Source: Bradyrhizobium forestalis (GTDB lineage: Bacteria; Pseudomonadota; Alphaproteobacteria; Rhizobiales; Xanthobacteraceae). From it: 64,000 bases of DNA. Positions 35,644 to 45,067 of the stretch are shown one piece after another. The stretch covers positions 56,348 through 120,347 of the forward strand of contig NZ_PGVG01000022.1 of assembly GCF_002795245.1 (NCBI RefSeq), written 5' to 3'. The translations under genes and the position numbers were made by a program. Position 1 is the stretch's first letter; each line of letters begins with the position of its first letter. The notes beneath the pieces were generated by a model. The model was not told where the DNA came from and made no database searches. It saw only the letters and a program-made list of their open reading frames with translations.

Positions 35644-36333
35644 ATGTCCAAGAAATCCCGAAAGAAATCGTCCAAAACGTCCTCCGGCAGCCCGACCGCC
35701 AAAACGAAGACCGCAAAAACGCGGGCATCGACTCAAGCAAGGTCCGCGAAAACACAGCGGACACCGGCAAGCAAATCAACCGGGACCATAGCAAAAGCAG
35801 GATCACATAAGGCCGCATCGAAACAGTTAAAGTCATCCAAATCGGCCTCCCCGCCCGCTGCGGCGAAGCCCGGCTTGGCCGAGGGCCAAAAGGCTCCCGC
35901 TTTCCGCCTGCCTCGCGACGGCGGCGACGTGGTCACATTGGCGGACTATGCCGGCCGAAAGCTCGTCCTGTTCTTCTACCCCCGGGCCGACACGCCCGGC
36001 TGCACCAGGGAGGCGATCGACTTCACCCGCCTGGCCGACGCCTTTGCTGCCGCCGGCACTGCCGTGCTCGGCATCTCCGCCGATCCGTTAAAGGCCCAGG
36101 AGAAGTTTCGCGACAAGCACAAGCTCGGCGTTCCCCTCATCTCGGACGAGAGGCATGAGATGCTGGAAGCCTATGGCGCTTGGGGCCAAAAATCCATGTA
36201 TGGCAAGAGCTTCCTGGGGATTCTTCGCACCACGATACTGGTCGGGGCCGACGGTAAGGTGGCCCGGGTCTGGCGCAATGTCCGGGTCGACGGCCATGCC
36301 GACGAGGTGCTGGAGGCGGCAAGAAGCCTTTAA
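35644..36333 (+). CDS. PrxQ/BCP-type peroxiredoxin with Lys/Ser/Ala-rich tail
   Basis: A 229-residue protein; the ATG at 35644 follows AGGAAGG. Residues 1-75 are a low-complexity basic extension (Lys, Ser, Thr, Ala; histone-like). Residues 78-229 form an AhpC/TSA peroxiredoxin domain of BCP type: GQKAPAFRLP, FFYPRADTPGCTREAIDF (peroxidatic Cys120), then ISADPLKAQEKF and GVPLISDE. The resolving Cys expected five residues after Cys120 is absent (Ile) and no other Cys occurs in the protein, so it must act as a 1-Cys enzyme. It reduces hydroperoxides with an external thiol. The tail suggests nucleoid or polyanion association (inference). Confidence 0.9.
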   Translation: MSKKSRKKSSKTSSGSPTAKTKTAKTRASTQARSAKTQRTPASKSTGTIAKAGSHKAASKQLKSSKSASPPAAAKPGLAEGQKAPAFRLPRDGGDVVTLADYAGRKLVLFFYPRADTPGCTREAIDFTRLADAFAAAGTAVLGISADPLKAQEKFRDKHKLGVPLISDERHEMLEAYGAWGQKSMYGKSFLGILRTTILVGADGKVARVWRNVRVDGHADEVLEAARSL

Positions 36334-36444
36334 CCAGTCCGTTAAATTCGCGTGTTCCCGTTTCCGGAAAATTAACCATGACCAGCCCAGATTGCTGCGG
36401 CAATTAGGCCGCAAGGAACCCATCCGACCGGCGCGGGAGTGCCG

Positions 36445-37800
36445 ATGTCGAAAAGTTCTGCCCAATACTCGCAGTACCCCCAGCATCATCCACACGACCA
36501 CGGACGGGCCTTCCTGCGCCGTCCGGCCGCCGCGGCGACGGCAACCGCGCTTCCCCTGCCCGCCACCGACGACGCCTACACCATCGTCCATGCCGGCAAG
36601 CAGGTCCGCTTCGGACCCGTGGTGTTCTGGATCGTGGTCGGCACCGTGGTGCTGCTCGGTCTGTGGTCGGCAGCGACGGCCACCTATTTTGCGTTCCGTG
36701 ATGACGTCCTGACCCGGCTGATCGCCCGCCAGGCCGAGATGCAATACGCTTATGAGGACCGCATCGCCGAGCTGCGCGCCAAGGTCGACCGCACCACCAG
36801 CCGGCAGTTGCTCGACCAGGAACAGTTCGACCAGAAGCTCGACCAGATCATGAAGCGCCAGACGGCGCTGGAGTCCCGGGCCACGGCGCTCGGGGCCATG
36901 CCCGACGTGACCGGCTCGATTCCCCGCGCCGCCCCGCAGCGCGGCGATTCGAGACAGACCACGCCAAAGCCGTCGCCGATCAGCGACACCGTCATCTTCG
37001 TGGCGCCGCCGGATCGCGAAGCGCGCCTCGAATCGCGCGCACCGACCGTCGCGGCGCCGCCGACCAGCCAATTCGCCAAGAACCAGGGCTTCGACAACGT
37101 CCTTGTCCGGCTCACGACTTCGCTTGATCAGGTCGAGCGGCGCCAGATGGCGACGCTCAACGCCGTCGAGGAAGGCATGGATTCACGCATGCGCCGGATG
37201 CGCGGCGTGGTCAGCGATCTCGGCTTGAACCTTGCTCATCTCGAAGCCGCCGTGCCGCGCACCGCGATGGGCGGACCGTTCGTACCCGTCAAATTGACGG
37301 CCAATGCCGGCCCGTTCGAGAAGCAGCTCTATCGCATCAACACCACGCGCGCCGAGATGGACCGTCTCAACCGCACGCTGGCGCTGGTGCCCTACCGCAA
37401 GCCCGTCATCGGCGAGGTCGAGTTCACCTCCGGCTTCGGCGTGCGTAGCGATCCTTTCCTCGGACGGCCGGCGATGCATACCGGGCTCGACTTTCGTGCC
37501 GCGAGCGGCGATCCCGTTCGCGTCACCGCCAACGGCAAGGTGGTCTCTGCCGGCTGGTCCGGCGGCTATGGCCGCATGGTCGAGGTCGACCATGGCAACG
37601 GGCTTTCGACCCGCTACGGCCATCTCTCCGAGATCAATGTCAGGGTCGGCGAGGTCGTGAAGATCGGCCAGGTCGTCGGGCTCGTCGGCTCGACCGGCCG
37701 TTCCACCGGTCCGCACTTGCACTATGAGACCCGCATTGAGGGCGAGGCGGTGGATCCGCAGAAGTTCTTGCGCGCCGGCGTGCGTCTCAGCGCGGGCTAG
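36445..37800 (+). CDS. M23 family (LytM) murein endopeptidase
   Basis: A 451-residue protein (ATG at 36445 with GGGAG upstream). One membrane helix (VVFWIVVGTVVLLGLWSAAT, about residues 66-85) is followed by a coiled coil (~95-155), a disordered linker with PDVTGSIPR, a second helical stretch, and a C-terminal peptidase M23 domain with zinc ligands in MHTGLDFR and GPHLHYE. All metal ligands are present, so it should be an active D,D-endopeptidase or related activity on peptidoglycan, facing the periplasm. Its last 14 bp overlap the convergent EamA gene. Confidence 0.92.
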   Translation: MSKSSAQYSQYPQHHPHDHGRAFLRRPAAAATATALPLPATDDAYTIVHAGKQVRFGPVVFWIVVGTVVLLGLWSAATATYFAFRDDVLTRLIARQAEMQYAYEDRIAELRAKVDRTTSRQLLDQEQFDQKLDQIMKRQTALESRATALGAMPDVTGSIPRAAPQRGDSRQTTPKPSPISDTVIFVAPPDREARLESRAPTVAAPPTSQFAKNQGFDNVLVRLTTSLDQVERRQMATLNAVEEGMDSRMRRMRGVVSDLGLNLAHLEAAVPRTAMGGPFVPVKLTANAGPFEKQLYRINTTRAEMDRLNRTLALVPYRKPVIGEVEFTSGFGVRSDPFLGRPAMHTGLDFRAASGDPVRVTANGKVVSAGWSGGYGRMVEVDHGNGLSTRYGHLSEINVRVGEVVKIGQVVGLVGSTGRSTGPHLHYETRIEGEAVDPQKFLRAGVRLSAG

Positions 37801-38779
37801 CCTCGCGCTTCTCACTTCCCAAGCGCAGGCCTTCCCGAGAGCCAGAGAAGCGACTGGCGGCCGGGAGCTTACGCAGCAAGCCGACTGCACGCCCGTCAAT
37901 CACCAGCAGCGCGCTGCCGATGACGATTGCGCCCGCGATCTCGCGGCTGGAGATCGGCTCACCCAGCACCAGCCACCCCAGCAGGATGGCGGTGACGGGA
38001 ATGAGCAGCGTCACCAGCATGACATTGCTCGCGCCCGAGCGCCGCACGATCTGAAAGAAGACGATGTAGGCCAGCGCGGTCGAGAGCGCGGCGAGGCCAA
38101 GCACGGCGAGCCAGGTCGTGAGGCGCGGTAGCGGTAGCTGCCATGGCTGCTCCACCACGCCGGCGACGGCCGCCATCATCACGGTGGATGCCATCAGTTG
38201 AAACGTGGCTGTCCCGAGCGGCGCTGCGTCCTTCAGCAATCGCCGCGCCGCCAGCGCCGCAAAGCCATAGCTCAGTGCGCTGCCAAGGCAGAGCAGGATG
38301 CCGACCCCCTGCCCCGTCCTTGTCTCGAAGCCCCACCCGCGCAGAAGGATCACGCCCGCAAGGCCCAATGCCACCCCAGCCAGGCGGCGCACCTGCAAAG
38401 CCTCCTCGCCGGCTGCAACCATCACCACCACCGCGAACATTGGCGTGGTCGCGTTCAGGATCGACGCCAGCCCGCTCGGAATGAAGGTCTGGCCGATCAC
38501 GATGAGCGAGAACGGGATGACGTTGTTGAGCAGCCCGATCACGACGAACGGCGTCCAGCCCGCCCGGCTCTTGGGAAGGCCGATCCCATGCATGTGGAGC
38601 AACGGCGCGAGAATGGCCGCGCCAAGCGCGACACGCAAAAACACCAGCGTCAGCGGCGGCAATTCCCGCAAGGCAGCGCCGTTGAAGAAGAACGAGCCGC
38701 CCCACAGCACCGAGAGCACCGCGAGCAGCGACCAGTCTCGCGCGTCGATCCGGTTGTCGTTCGGGGGCATGTGTCTCAT
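37787..38779 (-). CDS. EamA/DMT superfamily transporter
   Basis: A 330-residue protein with ten predicted membrane helices arranged as two EamA repeats (VLWGGSFFFNGAALRELPPLTLVFLRVALGA and later LGLAALSTALAYIVFFQIVRRSGAS). Such drug/metabolite transporters export amino acids or metabolites; the substrate is unknown. The ATG three codons in (38770) is an alternative start. The 3' end overlaps the M23 gene by 14 bp in convergent orientation. Confidence 0.88.
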   Translation of the reverse strand: MRHMPPNDNRIDARDWSLLAVLSVLWGGSFFFNGAALRELPPLTLVFLRVALGAAILAPLLHMHGIGLPKSRAGWTPFVVIGLLNNVIPFSLIVIGQTFIPSGLASILNATTPMFAVVVMVAAGEEALQVRRLAGVALGLAGVILLRGWGFETRTGQGVGILLCLGSALSYGFAALAARRLLKDAAPLGTATFQLMASTVMMAAVAGVVEQPWQLPLPRLTTWLAVLGLAALSTALAYIVFFQIVRRSGASNVMLVTLLIPVTAILLGWLVLGEPISSREIAGAIVIGSALLVIDGRAVGLLRKLPAASRFSGSREGLRLGSEKREASPR

Positions 38780-38905
38780 CTCGGCGGCCGAGCCTGCCGC
38801 CTAGTACGGCGCGGCAGGCAGAGCCACCCGATTTCCGATGAAGTGTGGAATTTCCGTGTGCGGAAGAGCTAGGCCGAACGTGGCCGCCCCATGTGGATGT
38901 ACCGG

Positions 38906-39787
38906 CTAGGACGGCTTCTTCGGCCGCGACACCAGCTCGATCATCTTGCCTTCATCGTCGTCCGGCATCGCGGCTTTCGCCTGCGCGTAGGCCTCGACGG
39001 CAGCACGTGCGACCAGCGGCTTGCCGGCCAGGAGGCTCTCGGCGAGCTTCACGGCGTAGGCGGCATCCTTGTGCCGGAGCGCTGCCGTGAAGGTCGCGCC
39101 GGAAAAATCGCGGGCAACCATGCGCTTCGAATGCCGCTGCACCTGCGGGCTTGCGGCCACGCCCGCCTGGATCGAGTCCAGCACGAGGTTCATGTCGAGC
39201 CCGGCCTGCTCGGCGATGGCGAGACCCTCGGCAAGGCCGGCGATCTGGATCGCACCCATTAGATTATTGATGAGCTTGTAGACAGTGCCGGAGCCGACCG
39301 CGCCGAAATGACGGATGGTCGAGCCGATCGGTTCGAGATAGGGCCGTGCGCGCTCGAGATCGGCGCTATCTGCGCCGACCAGCAGCGTCAGTTTCCCGGC
39401 CGCGGCCGCGTCCGGCAATCCCGTCACGGGGCAATCGATGTAGATCAGCCCGCGCGCGTTCAGCTCGCGGCCCATCTCGCGGGCGTGGTCATAGGAGACG
39501 GTGGAGCATTCGATAGCGATGGTGCCGGCCTTCGCCGTCTTGGCGGCGCCCTTCGGCCCGAGCCAGACCGCGCGCGAGGCCTCATCGTCGGCCACCATGG
39601 TCACCACCGCATCGGCATCGATCGCGGCATCCTCGGGCGAGGTCGCCCAATGCGCGCTGCGCGCGATCAGGTCTTCCGCCTTGGCCTTGCTGCGATTCCA
39701 CAGCGTCACCGTGAAGCCGGCATCGAGATAGCGGCCGGCCATGCCATGGCCCATCCGTCCAAGCCCGATGAAGGCGACGCGGGGCAT
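38906..39787 (-). CDS. NAD(P)-dependent beta-hydroxyacid dehydrogenase
   Basis: A 293-residue member of the 3-hydroxyisobutyrate dehydrogenase family. The nucleotide-binding start is FIGLGRMGHGMAGRYLDAG. The NTD_binding-2 signature with IDCPVTGLPDAAAAGKLTLLVG lies in the middle. The catalytic Lys is in LINNLMGAIQIAGLAEGLAIAE or nearby (the usual NKLxxN position reads KLINNL). Oxidises a short beta-hydroxyacid or reduces a tartronate semialdehyde; no substrate specificity evident. It sits 2 bp after prfB on the minus strand and may be translated from the same message. Confidence 0.88.
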   Translation of the reverse strand: MPRVAFIGLGRMGHGMAGRYLDAGFTVTLWNRSKAKAEDLIARSAHWATSPEDAAIDADAVVTMVADDEASRAVWLGPKGAAKTAKAGTIAIECSTVSYDHAREMGRELNARGLIYIDCPVTGLPDAAAAGKLTLLVGADSADLERARPYLEPIGSTIRHFGAVGSGTVYKLINNLMGAIQIAGLAEGLAIAEQAGLDMNLVLDSIQAGVAASPQVQRHSKRMVARDFSGATFTAALRHKDAAYAVKLAESLLAGKPLVARAAVEAYAQAKAAMPDDDEGKMIELVSRPKKPS

Positions 39788-39789
39788 GG

Positions 39790-40921
39790 CTAGTCCACGT
39801 CCTCGACATCGCCGGCGGTGGTGCCGAAGGCGCGCTGCGCCAGCGTCGCGGCCATGAACTCGTCGAGATCGCCGCCAAGCACGCCCGAGGTGTCGGAGGT
39901 CTGCACGCCCGTGCGCAGATCCTTCACCATCTGGTAGGGCTGCAGCACGTAGGAGCGGATCTGGTGCCCCCAGCCGATATCGGTCTTGGCGGCCTGGTCG
40001 GCGGCGGCCTTCTCCTCACGCTTCTTCAGCTCGATCTCGTAAAGCCGCGCGCGCAGCATGTCCCAGGCCTGCGCCCGGTTCTTGTGCTGGGAGCGGCCGG
40101 CCTGGCAGACCACGGCGACGCCGGTCGGAATGTGTGTGAGGCGCACCGCGGATTCGGTCTTGTTGACGTGCTGGCCGCCGGCGCCGCCCGAGCGCATGGT
40201 GTCGGTGCGGACGTCGGATTCCTTGATGTCGATCTTGATGCTGTCGTCAATGACGGGGAACACCTGCACGCTCGAGAACGAGGTATGCCGCCGCGCGTTG
40301 GAATCGAACGGCGAGATGCGCACGAGGCGATGCACGCCCGCTTCCGTCTTCAGCCAGCCATAGGCGTTGTGCCCGGAAACCTGGATCGTCGCCGACTTGA
40401 TGCCGGCCTCTTCGCCCTCGGACTCTTCGAGGTATTCGACCTTGAAGCCGTGGGTTTCGGCCCAGCGCGTGTACATGCGCAAGAGCATCTGCGCCCAGTC
40501 CTGGCTCTCGGTGCCGCCGGCGCCGGCATGGACTTCGAGATAGGAATCGAAGCGGTCGGCCTCGCCCGACAGCAGCGCCTCGAGCTCGCGCCGCGCGACT
40601 TCCTTCTTGAGGTTCTTCAGCGCAGCTTCGGCTTCGGCAACGACGCCGTCATCGCCCTCGGCCTCGCCGAGCTCGATCATGCCGATATCGTCTTCGAGCT
40701 CCTGCTCGACCTTGCCGATGCCCGAGAGCGAATCCTCAAGCGAGGTGCGCTCCTGCATCAGCTTCTGGGCTTTCTGGGGATCGTTCCAGAGATTGGGATC
40801 TTCTGCGAGCTTGTTCAGCTCAGCGAGGCGCGCCGTCGATTTCTCGACGTCAAAGATGCCTCCTCAGCAGCCCGACTGACTGCTTGATCTCTTCTACCAA
40901 CCGTTCGATTTCGGCGCGCAT
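39790..40921 (-). CDS. prfB: Peptide chain release factor 2, programmed +1 frameshift
   Basis: RF2 reads UGA and UAA stop codons and triggers peptide release. The gene starts at the ATG at 40921 (MRAEIERLVEEIKQSVGLLR...) and meets an in-frame TGA at 40850-40852 after 23 codons. A +1 shift restores one frame to the stop at 39790, giving a 376-residue protein. The class I release-factor features are present: SPFDSNARRH (SPF stop-recognition tripeptide) and RSGGAGGQHVNKTESAVR (catalytic GGQ). Without the shift only a 23-residue peptide is made. The frameshift provides the known autoregulation: high RF2 terminates at the UGA. Confidence 0.96.
40850..40864 (-). promoter_or_regulatory. prfB +1 recoding site
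   Basis: Minus-strand order: AGGAGG (40859-40864), CAT, slippery CTT (40853-40855), TGA (40850-40852), then C. This is the standard prfB arrangement with an internal Shine-Dalgarno-like sequence three bases before CTT-TGA-C. Confidence 0.95.
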
Positions 40922-41030
40922 GTCGTTCTCTGGTGTCGCGGAATCCCGCGTGCAATTGAAGTGGGGATGTAGCGGCGGCGGCTGCAAAGCGCAACCGCTG
41001 ACGCGAATAACGTCCCTATTGTTCTGAGCC

Positions 41031-43541
41031 TCAGTACAGCCCACCGGTGCCCGGCCGCATGAAGAAGCCGGAATCCGGCTGCTGCTGCTGCGAGGCCGGC
41101 ATGCCGCCGCCGCGCCCGTCGGCGTCGGCAACGCCGATGACCGAGTAATTATCCGGCGGCGCCGTGCCCGGCTTGAAGGCCTCCAAAATGGTTCCGCCGG
41201 TCTCGCCGGGGCCGGCGCGCATGCCGGTCTTGGAGACGACGCGGACCAGCTTGATGCCGGCCGGGACCTTGAACGGAACGGCGGGCTTGTCAGCGAGCGC
41301 GAGCTTGAGGAAATCGCGCGCGATCGGAGCTGCCAGATGGCCGCCGGTCGCGGCGTTGCCCTTACCGAGCGCGCGCGGCTTGTCGTAGCCCATGTAGATG
41401 GCGACGGCGACGTCGGGCGAGAAGCCGACGAACCAGGCGTCCTTGGCCTCGTTGGTGGTGCCGGTCTTGCCGGCGATCGGCTTGCCGACCTCCTTGACCA
41501 CGGTCGCGGTACCGGCCTGGACCACGCCTTCCATCAGCTCGGTGATCTGGTAGGCCGTCATGGAATCCAGCACCTGCTCGCGGCGGTCGATCAGCTGCGG
41601 CTCGGCCTGGTTCTTCCAGCCGCCGGGCGCATCGCAGCCGCGGCATTCGCGCTGGTCGTGCTTGAAGATGGTGTGGCCGTAGCGGTCCTGGATGCGGTCG
41701 ATCAGCGTCGGCTTCACGCGGCGGCCGCCATTGGCGAGCATCGAGTAGGCCGTGACCATGCGCATCGCCGTGGTCTCACCGGCGCCGAGCGCGTAGGAGA
41801 GATAGTTCGGCAGCTCGTCATAGACGCCGAAGCGGCGGGCATATTCGCCGATCAGGGGCATGCCGATGTCCTGCGCGAGCCGCACAGTCACGGTGTTGAG
41901 CGACTGCCTCAACGCGTTGCGCAGTGTCACCGGTCCCTGGAATTTGCCCGAAGAGAAGTTTTCCGGCCGCCACACGCCGGCGCCCTGGCCCTGATCGATT
42001 TCGATGGGCGCGTCGAGCACGACGGTCGAGGGCGTATAGCCGTTGTCGAGCGCGGCCGAATAGACGATCGGCTTGAACGACGAACCCGGCTGCCGATAGG
42101 CCTGGGTGGCGCGGTTGAACTGGCTCTGGTCGAACGAGAAGCCGCCGACCATCGCGAGCACGCGCCCGGTCCAGGGATCCATCACCACCATGGCGCCGGA
42201 GACTTCCGGAATCTGGCGAAGCCGGTACTGGCCCTCGACGGGCTGGCCGTCCTTGTAGAGCGGATCGGCATAGATCACGTCGCCGGGCTGAAGCACCTGC
42301 GACACCGCCGTCGGCGTCTTGCCCTTCGTGCCGCCCTGCGCGGCCCGCGCCCAGCGCACGCCGTCGACCGTGACGATGCCGGTCTCGCGCTGCTTGCTGA
42401 CGGCCCCGCCAAGCTCGCGGCTCGGCTGGAAGCCGATGCGCGCCGACTGATCGCTGGTCTCCAGCACGACCGCCATGCGCCACGGCGAGATGTCGGAGAG
42501 CGATTTGATCTCGGCGAGCTTCACGCCCCAATCGCCCGAAATATCGAGCTTGCTCATGGCGCCGCGATAACCCTGCTGCTCGTCATAGTTCACGAGGCCG
42601 GCGACCATGGCCTTGCGCGCCATGACCTGGATCTTCGGATCGAGCGTGGTGCGAACCGACAAGCCGCCCTCGTAGAGCTTCTTCTCGCCGTAGCGCTCGA
42701 AGATGTCGCGGCGGACTTCCTCGGCGAAATATTCGCCGGCGAAGGTGTGGGCGCCGTTGGAACGGCTGGTGACGGCCAGCGGCTCCTTGCGCGCCTTGTC
42801 GGCGTCGGCCTGCTTGATCCAGCCGTTCTCCAAGAGACGGTCGATCACGTAGTTGCGGCGCTCGATGGCGCGATCGCGGTTACGAACCGGATGCAACGTC
42901 GCCGGCATCTTCGGCAGCGCCGCCAGATAGGACGCTTCCGCCACCGTCAGCTCGTTCACCGACTTGTCGAAATAGACGAGCGAGGCGGCTGCAATACCGT
43001 AGGCACCGAGGCCGAGATAGATCTCGTTCAGGTACAGTTCGAGGATCTTGTCCTTCGAATAGGTCTTCTCGATCCGCATCGCCAGCAAGGCTTCCTTGAT
43101 CTTGCGGGCGAAGGAGACCTCGTTGGTGAGCAGGAAGTTCTTGGCGACCTGCTGGGTGATCGTGGACGCACCCTGCGGACGACGGTTGGAGCCGTAGTTC
43201 TGCAGGTAAAGCAATCCGGCGCGCGCCATGCCGGTGTAGTCGATGCCGCCATGCTCGTAAAAGTTCTTGTCCTCAGCCGCGAGGAACGCGTTGATCACGA
43301 GCTTGGGCACCGCCTGGATCGGCAGATACAGCCGCCGCTCCTTGGCGTATTCGCCGAGCAGCGAACCGTCGACCGCGTGCACGCGGGTCATCACCGGCGG
43401 CTCGTAATCCTGAAGCTGGGAGTAATCCGGCAAGTCCTTGGAGAAATGCCAGATCAGGCCTGCCACGGCCCCGACACCGACAAGGAACAGCACTGTTCCC
43501 GCGGCGAACAGGAAGCCCATGAACCGCACCAGCAAGCGCAT
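41031..43541 (-). CDS. mrcA: Penicillin-binding protein 1A
   Basis: An 836-residue class A PBP that polymerises and crosslinks peptidoglycan. N-terminal membrane anchor (LFAAGTVLFLVGVGAVAGLIW), transglycosylase domain with AAEDKNFYEHGGIDYTGMARA and QGASTITQQVAKNFLLT, then transpeptidase domain with SxxK in PGSSFKPIVYSAALD, SxN in the middle and KTG in GKTGTTNEAKDAWFVGF. Full length and intact. It lies downstream of the AMIN amidase and upstream of prfB on the same strand. Known in this group as PonA/MrcA. Confidence 0.95.
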   Translation of the reverse strand: MRLLVRFMGFLFAAGTVLFLVGVGAVAGLIWHFSKDLPDYSQLQDYEPPVMTRVHAVDGSLLGEYAKERRLYLPIQAVPKLVINAFLAAEDKNFYEHGGIDYTGMARAGLLYLQNYGSNRRPQGASTITQQVAKNFLLTNEVSFARKIKEALLAMRIEKTYSKDKILELYLNEIYLGLGAYGIAAASLVYFDKSVNELTVAEASYLAALPKMPATLHPVRNRDRAIERRNYVIDRLLENGWIKQADADKARKEPLAVTSRSNGAHTFAGEYFAEEVRRDIFERYGEKKLYEGGLSVRTTLDPKIQVMARKAMVAGLVNYDEQQGYRGAMSKLDISGDWGVKLAEIKSLSDISPWRMAVVLETSDQSARIGFQPSRELGGAVSKQRETGIVTVDGVRWARAAQGGTKGKTPTAVSQVLQPGDVIYADPLYKDGQPVEGQYRLRQIPEVSGAMVVMDPWTGRVLAMVGGFSFDQSQFNRATQAYRQPGSSFKPIVYSAALDNGYTPSTVVLDAPIEIDQGQGAGVWRPENFSSGKFQGPVTLRNALRQSLNTVTVRLAQDIGMPLIGEYARRFGVYDELPNYLSYALGAGETTAMRMVTAYSMLANGGRRVKPTLIDRIQDRYGHTIFKHDQRECRGCDAPGGWKNQAEPQLIDRREQVLDSMTAYQITELMEGVVQAGTATVVKEVGKPIAGKTGTTNEAKDAWFVGFSPDVAVAIYMGYDKPRALGKGNAATGGHLAAPIARDFLKLALADKPAVPFKVPAGIKLVRVVSKTGMRAGPGETGGTILEAFKPGTAPPDNYSVIGVADADGRGGGMPASQQQQPDSGFFMRPGTGGLY

Positions 43542-43771
43542 TATCTGTTTATCCGTTCAAACTCTGGATCAGCCCAGTATCAGCCCCTTGGCGCCCCAAT
43601 CAGGCGCCAACCTCACGTCGCGAATTCACCGGCTTACGCAATCACATCAATGCCGGACCTAAGACGCTTGCCGAACAGGATTCTCGCCGATTCCGGAACC
43701 CTGTGCGGGGTTTTTATAAAGCGTCCGCTGTGGCCAAACTAGGGCCTTCGGGTCGGGAGGGACAAACCGTT

Positions 43772-45067
43772 TCAGTTCGAAGTCCCGGCTGTGGCCATCC
43801 GCTTGGTCAAAAATCCGTCGATCGCCTGCGCCATCGAGCCGACGGCCTTGGACCGCCACCCCTCGGAGATCAGGTGCTCGAGGTCGCCCTTGTTGGAGAC
43901 ATAGCCGATCTCGACCAGCACCGAGGGCACATCCGGCGCCTTCAGGACCCGGAAGCCGGCTGACTTCAGGGGATGCTTGTGCATCCGCACCGTCTGCTTC
44001 ATTTCACCCATCAAGAGGCGGGCGAAACGGTTTGAAAACGTGCGGGTTTCCCGTTGCGTGAGGTCGATCAGGATGTCGGCGACGTCGGTCGGCTCCTCCG
44101 CGAGGTTGAAGCCGGCGATCGCATCGGCGCGGTTCTCCGCATCCGCCAGCCTCTGGGCCTCGGCGTCGGACGCCTTGTCGGAGAGCGTATAGATGGTCGC
44201 GCCTTGCGCATCGCCCTCGGCCCGCGGCAGCGCATCGGCATGAATCGAGACGAACAAAGCCGCCTTGAGATTGCGGGCGATTTTGGTCCGGTCATTGAGG
44301 GGAATGAAGGTGTCGTCGTCCCGCGTCATGACCACGCGGTATTTGCCGGCCTTCTCCAGCTTGTCGCGTAGCGCCAGACCAAAAGCCAGCACCAGGTTCT
44401 TCTCGCTCTCGCCGCCCGACTGCGTCCCGTTGTCGATGCCGCCATGGCCGGGATCGATCACGACCACCGGACGGCCGTCGGCCTTCTGCTGCGCGGCTTC
44501 CGGAGCCGCCGCGGCGGGAACCGTGGCAGGCGGCGACTCCGCGATCGCGGGTCGCAGCTGGGGTCGGTTTTCGGGGGCAAGCGATGACACGAAGGCGGTG
44601 CGATCGACCTCCTCCAGTTCAAGCACAAGCCGGGCCGGCTGGTCGTTGGCGGACTCGACCACGTAGGACTTGGCAATCTTCGCCGGTCCGGTCAGGTCGA
44701 ACACGATTCGGGAGCCGCCCGGCATGACGAGCCCGTAGCGGAAGGCCTTGACCAGCCCCCGCCCCCCGCTCCCGGTACCGGCGGGCAGCTGAAAATTGAC
44801 CTGCGGCACGTCCACCACCACGCGGTAGGGGTCGGCCAGCGTGACGGCGCGGAAGGTGACGGTCCGGTCGAGATCGAGGATGAAGCGGGTCTGCTTGCCA
44901 TCGCCGGCCAGTCGGGCGGCCGAGGCGACTGGAAAACTCGCTGCCGCGACAGCGGGTTGCAGCTGGCTTTCCGCAGCAATGAGGCGCGAGGAATCAGCAC
45001 ACGGCAATGCCGCGATGCACAGCAACACGCCTCCCAGCAAAACCCGTCGATTTGTGCGGCTCGCCAC
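43772..45067 (-). CDS. amiC: N-acetylmuramoyl-L-alanine amidase with AMIN domain
   Basis: A 431-residue periplasmic amidase. Signal sequence (~1-30), AMIN domain (~50-150: RFILDLDRTVTFRAVTLADPYRVVVD, targeting to septa), linker, then Amidase_3 domain from ~200 with VIDPGHGGIDNGTQSGG (Zn His and the catalytic region), the conserved Glu in SEKNLVLAFG, SIHADALP (second Zn His), and the final VLVEIGYVSNKGD (catalytic Glu). It cleaves the lactyl amide bond of peptidoglycan during daughter-cell separation. It is 230 bp upstream of the PBP1A gene, on the same strand. Confidence 0.93.
   Translation of the reverse strand: MASRTNRRVLLGGVLLCIAALPCADSSRLIAAESQLQPAVAAASFPVASAARLAGDGKQTRFILDLDRTVTFRAVTLADPYRVVVDVPQVNFQLPAGTGSGGRGLVKAFRYGLVMPGGSRIVFDLTGPAKIAKSYVVESANDQPARLVLELEEVDRTAFVSSLAPENRPQLRPAIAESPPATVPAAAAPEAAQQKADGRPVVVIDPGHGGIDNGTQSGGESEKNLVLAFGLALRDKLEKAGKYRVVMTRDDDTFIPLNDRTKIARNLKAALFVSIHADALPRAEGDAQGATIYTLSDKASDAEAQRLADAENRADAIAGFNLAEEPTDVADILIDLTQRETRTFSNRFARLLMGEMKQTVRMHKHPLKSAGFRVLKAPDVPSVLVEIGYVSNKGDLEHLISEGWRSKAVGSMAQAIDGFLTKRMATAGTSN

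Noticed and set aside
43690..43725. AACCC-TGTGCG-GGGTT with TTTT as a terminator
   Set aside because: The T-run is on the plus strand, where no gene ends; on the minus strand, the direction of both flanking genes, the hairpin has no T-run.
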